Source: Cellulophaga baltica (GTDB lineage Bacteria > Bacteroidota > Bacteroidia > Flavobacteriales > Flavobacteriaceae). Taken from it: 64,000 bases of DNA. The stretch is from the NCBI RefSeq assembly GCF_018861125.1, contig NZ_JAHKQN010000020.1, forward strand, positions 95,920 through 159,919. The letters run 5' to 3'. Made by a program: the position numbers and the translations under genes. The first letter of the stretch is position 1. Each line of letters opens with the position of its first letter. Below the pieces are notes generated by a model. It had not been told where the DNA came from. It worked only from the letters and a program-made list of their open reading frames with translations, and did not search any database. Of this stretch, positions 60,073-64,000 are shown piece by piece.

Positions 60073-61866
60073 TTACCTTTTTAAAGAAAAATGACTATTT
60101 AAGTATTTCGCTTCGGTTCTGGCGCCATCATTATTCACGTACGTGAGTTTAAACCAATAATCAGAAGCTGGCATTTGAATGCCATTATAAAACCCTTCCC
60201 AATCAGGATCTGTAGTTGATAATTGTTTAATTAACTTACCGTAACGATCAAATATTAAAACACTTGCATCGGTTAATTCATCCCAACCAGCAATAGACCA
60301 AGAGTCATTTATACCGTCGCTATTAGGTGTGAAAAATTTTAAAAAACCAATTACTACAATACTTTCAGAGACTTCACCACAACCATTTAAATCGTTTACG
60401 TAAACAATATGCTCACCAGCCAATACATCCTTAAAAATAGGTGATGATTGGTATGCTCCGTTATCAAGTTTATATTCATAATCACCGTTGGTGGTTGTTT
60501 CAATAGTCACAGAGTTTTCTTCCTGAAGATCATCAATAATTACGTTTGAAATTTCAGGACTTAAAGACACAATTACCTCAATTTCAAAAGTTTCACTACA
60601 AATTATAGCACCTATTGCATTTGTAATGGTTAGCTCATAAACACCTGATGATGGCACATTTATGGTAGCTGTATCTTCACCAGAATCCCACATATAACTG
60701 TAACTAGTATCAGGCGTATCATCACCAACAACTACATTAGATTCACCTTCACATTGATACACAACTAATGGAAAATCTTCTTCAATTTCTTCTGAAATAA
60801 TGAGATTAAAGTCTTGCGAAACGTCATAACACTTTGGGTTTTCAAAAGAGCTTAACCTAACATAGACAGTCTCAGTACCACTAGTTTTAAAATGATTTAC
60901 ATCAAGTGCGTTTTCACCATTTACAGCATCATTAAAAGTTGCATAATACGAAACCACAAAATCGTCTGAACTTTGAGAGCCCAATACTTCAGCATCAAAA
61001 CTTGTTAAATCAATAAACTCATCATCATAACAATAAGTGGAATCAACTACATCATTTGCAATAGGATTTAGAGTAAAATAAACCTGTACTTCACCAACAA
61101 TATCTTCGGTAGTTGTACGTACCATAGCTCTATATAAAGCAGACTCAGTAACTTCTAAAGTTGCATTATTTTCTCCAATGATTTGCTCATAACCACTACC
61201 AATATCTTTAAACCAATCATAAGAAATCGCATCGCTAGTAGTTGCATCTAATTCTACAAAATCAGACTCACAAGCAGCAATTGGTGGGCCCAATAAAGTA
61301 TTATTAATAAAACAATCTAAAGCATCATATGGGTTTGCTACAAAAATATTACCAGAGAATTGAATAGAAAAACCTGAGTTTACATTCGAAAAATTATTAA
61401 TTAATAGGTAATAATCCTCACCAGGTTCAACCTCAAGCCAATCTTCATAATTAATATTTTCGGTATTACCAGTGGGGTCTTCTCCTACCCCAAGAAATTT
61501 ATTTTCATCATCATTATCTAAAAAATTACAACGAACAGGTTCACCTAAATTATCACAATTATCAGAAGCATAAAGAGCAAAATCCCAATCTTCAGATTCA
61601 TCTACGCTAATATTAAAACCTAATTGCCCTGACGCGCTTGTTCTAAATCTATACCAAGCCGAGTTAGATTCAATTGCACCCGATAATGTTTTCTCTAAAC
61701 ACCCTGAAGTATCAGCATCATCAAAGTCATCTACTCCATACCCATTTGTACCACTATTTACAGGCGTATTATCGCAAATTGTAACAGCAGTAGAACAATC
61801 TGGAGATACTTGTGCTACCAAAAAATTATACAAGAATAAAAAAGTAAAAAGTAGACAATATCTCAT
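60073..61866 (-). CDS. T9SS type B sorting-domain protein, copy 2
   Basis: A 597-residue paralogue of copy 1. Signal peptide about 1-18 (FLVAQ). The N-terminal domain is SPDCSTAVTICDNTP, then GCLEKTLSG and a SAWYRFRTSASGQLGFNI segment closely matching copy 1. A middle region (about 200-420) contains Ig-like or PKD-like strands (VVLTNAIG-like/YELTITN, SYSYMWDSGED) absent in copy 1, which explains its extra length. The T9SS type B sorting signal at the end has FFTPNSDGINDSWSIAGW and FDRYGKLIKQLSTTDPDWEG, ending SHFSLKR. A -7 element on the minus strand (complement of 61890-61897) could drive both genes. Confidence 0.88.
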   Translation of the reverse strand: MRYCLLFTFLFLYNFLVAQVSPDCSTAVTICDNTPVNSGTNGYGVDDFDDADTSGCLEKTLSGAIESNSAWYRFRTSASGQLGFNISVDESEDWDFALYASDNCDNLGEPVRCNFLDNDDENKFLGVGEDPTGNTENINYEDWLEVEPGEDYYLLINNFSNVNSGFSIQFSGNIFVANPYDALDCFINNTLLGPPIAACESDFVELDATTSDAISYDWFKDIGSGYEQIIGENNATLEVTESALYRAMVRTTTEDIVGEVQVYFTLNPIANDVVDSTYCYDDEFIDLTSFDAEVLGSQSSDDFVVSYYATFNDAVNGENALDVNHFKTSGTETVYVRLSSFENPKCYDVSQDFNLIISEEIEEDFPLVVYQCEGESNVVVGDDTPDTSYSYMWDSGEDTATINVPSSGVYELTITNAIGAIICSETFEIEVIVSLSPEISNVIIDDLQEENSVTIETTTNGDYEYKLDNGAYQSSPIFKDVLAGEHIVYVNDLNGCGEVSESIVVIGFLKFFTPNSDGINDSWSIAGWDELTDASVLIFDRYGKLIKQLSTTDPDWEGFYNGIQMPASDYWFKLTYVNNDGARTEAKYLNSHFSLKR

Positions 61867-61889
61867 TTAAAATTGGTTGAGCGTAAGTT

Positions 61890-61897
61890 CAAAATTA
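61890..61897 (-). promoter_or_regulatory. Candidate -7 element for the T9SS gene pair
   Basis: TAATTTTG on the minus strand fully matches TAnnTTTG and lies 23 bases before the ATG. No TTG lies 19 bases further upstream. Confidence 0.35.
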
Positions 61898-61970
61898 AAA
61901 ACACGACAAACGACGCACTAATTAATGTTGTGTAACAAGGTAAACATGCTGTTAAATATTAGATTATGTA

Positions 61971-61978
61971 TATCTTTG
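61971..61978 (+). promoter_or_regulatory. Promoter -7 element of folE-cysS
   Basis: TATCTTTG followed by CA fully matches TAnnTTTG. A CTG (one mismatch from TTG) lies exactly 19 bases upstream. Transcription would start near 61985, about 17 bases before the folE ATG at 62002. Confidence 0.5.
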
Positions 61979-62001
61979 CACGACTTAAGAGATGATTAAA
62001 A

Positions 62002-62682
62002 ATGAAAATTGATAGCGCAATAGAAGAGCAATTTGACCAAATGGGTGATGATCACATATCTTCTTCTGAAGATACGCCTTTACGCGACAATGCTTTTGCA
62101 TTAAGTGATGATGAAAAAATTGTCAAAATTAAAGAAAACGTTACTCAAATACTTGAAACACTAGGTCTTGACCTTACAGATGATAGTTTAAAGGGAACTC
62201 CTAACCGAGTTGCTAAAATGTTTGTAAACGAAATATTTTCTGGTTTGCACCCAGATAAAAAACCGAAGTCTTCTACATTTGATAACAAGTATAAGTACGG
62301 TGAAATGTTAGTTGAAAAAAACATAACACTTTACAGTACTTGTGAGCACCATTTACTACCTATAGTTGGGCGAGCTCATGTTGCCTACATATCAAACGGT
62401 AATGTCGTAGGTTTATCAAAAATGAACCGAATTGTAGATTATTTTGCAAAAAGACCTCAAGTACAAGAGCGTTTAAATATTCAAATAGTTCGCGAATTGC
62501 AGAAAGTTTTGAATACTGAAGATGTTGCATGTATTATTGATGCTAAACATTTATGCGTGAACTCAAGAGGAATCCGTGATATTGAAAGTAGTACAGTTAC
62601 TGCAGAATATGGTGGTAAATTTAAAGAGGAAGCTACAAGACGTGAGTTCTTAAATTTTATAAAACTAGAAACTAAATTTTAA
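62002..62682 (+). CDS. folE: GTP cyclohydrolase I FolE
   Basis: A 226-residue GTP cyclohydrolase I, the first step of tetrahydrofolate and queuosine-type pterin synthesis. The zinc and catalytic motif is CEHHLLPI (near 114-121), followed by [23 protein letters not shown] with typical substrate contacts, and [11 protein letters not shown]. The N-terminal about 30 residues are an acidic extension typical of Bacteroidota. The reaction converts GTP to dihydroneopterin triphosphate plus formate. Located 14 bases before cysS, so the two are one unit. The window's other folate gene, folP, is 20 kb away. Confidence 0.97.
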   Translation: MKIDSAIEEQFDQMGDDHISSSEDTPLRDNAFALSDDEKIVKIKENVTQILETLGLDLTDDSLKGTPNRVAKMFVNEIFSGLHPDKKPKSSTFDNKYKYGEMLVEKNITLYSTCEHHLLPIVGRAHVAYISNGNVVGLSKMNRIVDYFAKRPQVQERLNIQIVRELQKVLNTEDVACIIDAKHLCVNSRGIRDIESSTVTAEYGGKFKEEATRREFLNFIKLETKF

Positions 62683-62696
62683 AGTTTTTATCTCGA

Positions 62697-64000
62697 ATGC
62701 AATTATATAAAAGCCAGCCTTTAAAGGTTTACAATTCATTAAACGGACAAAAAGAAGTATTTGAATCAATTAGCGAAGGCTATGTTGGCATGTATGTTTG
62801 CGGACCTACAGTCTATAGTAATGTACACTTAGGTAACTGCCGTACTTTCATGTCTTTTGATATGATTTTTAGATACCTAAAACATTTAGGTTATAAAGTA
62901 AGATACGTTCGTAATATTACCGATGCTGGCCATTTAGAGAATGATGCAGACGAGGGTGAAGATAAGATTGCAAAAAAAGCTCGTTTAGAACGTATAGAAC
63001 CTATGGAAGTAGTACAGCGATATACTGTAGATTTTCATACGATTCTTCAAAAGTTCAACTTTTTACCTCCTAGCATAGAGCCAACTGCTACGGGTCATAT
63101 TATTGAGCAAATTGAAATTATAAAAGATATTATTGAAAAAGGTTTTGCATACGAGATAAATGGTTCTGTTTATTTTAATGTACCAAAATTTAACGACTCT
63201 CATAATTACGGGAAACTTAGTGGTCGTAAGCTTGAAGATATGATATCAAATACTCGTGAGCTTACCGCTCAAGACGAGAAAAAAAGTCCGCAAGATTTTG
63301 CCCTTTGGAAAAAAGCAGAGCCACAGCATATTATGAGATGGCCTTCACCTTGGGGAGATGGTTTCCCTGGTTGGCATCTTGAGTGTACTGCTATGAGCAC
63401 AAAATACTTAGGCAAAACTTTTGACATTCACGGTGGCGGTATGGATTTAAAATTCCCACATCACGAGTGTGAAATTGCACAAGCAGAAGCTAGTAATGGT
63501 ACTTCACCCGTTAAATATTGGATGCATGCTAATATGCTTACCATGAATGGTAAAAAAATGGCTAAATCAACAGGCAATAACATTCTACCTGAAGAAATAT
63601 TTACTGGAGAAAATAACATACTCTCAAAAGCTTTTTCACCTACTGTTGTTCGCTTTTTTATGATGCAAGCACATTACACGAGCATATTAGATTTGAGTAA
63701 TGATGCACTATTAGCATCAGAAAAAGGGTATACAAAATTAATGGATGCTATTAACGCTATTGAAGCTCTGAACACATCAAACACTTCTACTTTTGATGTT
63801 AGTGCATGGAGACAAAAGTGTTATGATGCTATGAATGATGACTTTAATTCTCCTACACTTATTGCTCATTTATTTGAAGCTGTTAAACAAATAAATGCTT
63901 TAAAAGAAGGTAAAGCTAGCATAACTGAAAGCGATAAAACACTTTTACAAGAAACCTTAAATGCTTTTGTATTTGACGTTTTAGGTTTAGAAAACAAAAA
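62697..64000 (+). CDS. cysS: Cysteinyl-tRNA synthetase, 3' end beyond the window
   Basis: The first 434 codons are present; the gene continues past position 64000. It starts at ATG 62697 ([13 protein letters not shown]). Class I motifs are [12 protein letters not shown] (HIGH-like, near 37-48), the zinc-binding C-x-HHE set (VCGPT near 35; HLECT near 222; HHECEIA near 247) and KMAKSTGN (KMSKS-like, near 283-290). Charges tRNA-Cys. It is 14 bases after folE. About 60 residues are missing if length is near that of other Bacteroidota CysRS. Confidence 0.95.
   Translation, partial: MQLYKSQPLKVYNSLNGQKEVFESISEGYVGMYVCGPTVYSNVHLGNCRTFMSFDMIFRYLKHLGYKVRYVRNITDAGHLENDADEGEDKIAKKARLERIEPMEVVQRYTVDFHTILQKFNFLPPSIEPTATGHIIEQIEIIKDIIEKGFAYEINGSVYFNVPKFNDSHNYGKLSGRKLEDMISNTRELTAQDEKKSPQDFALWKKAEPQHIMRWPSPWGDGFPGWHLECTAMSTKYLGKTFDIHGGGMDLKFPHHECEIAQAEASNGTSPVKYWMHANMLTMNGKKMAKSTGNNILPEEIFTGENNILSKAFSPTVVRFFMMQAHYTSILDLSNDALLASEKGYTKLMDAINAIEALNTSNTSTFDVSAWRQKCYDAMNDDFNSPTLIAHLFEAVKQINALKEGKASITESDKTLLQETLNAFVFDVLGLENK

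Overview
The window is AT-rich chromosomal DNA from a member of the Bacteroidota, almost certainly a marine or glycan-degrading Flavobacteriaceae. The evidence is two SusC/SusD loci, type IX secretion (T9SS) type B sorting domains, an OmpP1/FadL porin, the archaeal/eukaryote-like ProRS, flavobacterial families such as DUF4293, DUF1599 and DUF2452, a Rho factor with a long basic insertion, and promoters of the TTG-N19-TAnnTTTG kind. I cannot name the genus from sequence reading alone. No phage, plasmid, insertion sequence or CRISPR array was seen.

Layout. 1-2 kb: an FAD-dependent oxidoreductase and a DUF2452 protein. 2-11.5 kb: a first polysaccharide-utilisation region with a susC-susD pair and, as a separate transcription unit, a GH92 alpha-mannosidase plus an unassigned glycosidase-like protein. 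11.8-19.6 kb: a small ferritin-like/helical protein convergent with a five-gene signalling operon (membrane sensor kinase, three receiver-only response regulators, and a CheB-CheR-PAS-histidine kinase fusion). 20-22 kb: tRNA-Arg, a 50-residue conserved small protein not usually called, a structured intergenic region, and a two-part YeeE/YedE sulfur-compound transporter. 22-36 kb: a complete laminarin-type (beta-1,3-glucan) locus in the order sensor-regulator, susC, susD, surface glycan-binding protein, GH16 with extra modules, GH3, GH16, ended by a strong shared terminator.

36-64 kb is mostly housekeeping: clpS, an M57-like metalloprotease, prmA, tpiA, a DoxX/MauE protein, DUF1599, folP, cdaA (c-di-AMP synthesis), an ABC exporter, truA, a phosphodiesterase, DUF4293, rho, three orphan or lipase-like surface/membrane proteins, DUF2306, rpsT, two identical tRNA-Glu genes, proS, a low-complexity lipoprotein, an OmpP1-type porin, two paralogous T9SS cargo proteins, folE and the 5' part of cysS, which runs off the right edge.

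How the genes work together. In the 22-36 kb locus the two GH16 enzymes and the glycan-binding protein would bind and cut beta-1,3-glucan at the cell surface, SusCD would import oligomers, GH3 would release glucose, and the adjacent propeller/LuxR protein would sense products. The 2-11 kb locus points to alpha-mannose-containing glycans, but with its enzymes and transporter transcribed separately. The signalling operon has all parts of a phosphorelay but no DNA-binding output domain and no chemoreceptor or CheA nearby, so its output is unknown. It and the unassigned glycosidase-like gene are the most interesting items. Coordinates of terminators and tRNAs were derived by hand-reading complementary bases. 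Functional names rest on recognised motifs, not on database searches.
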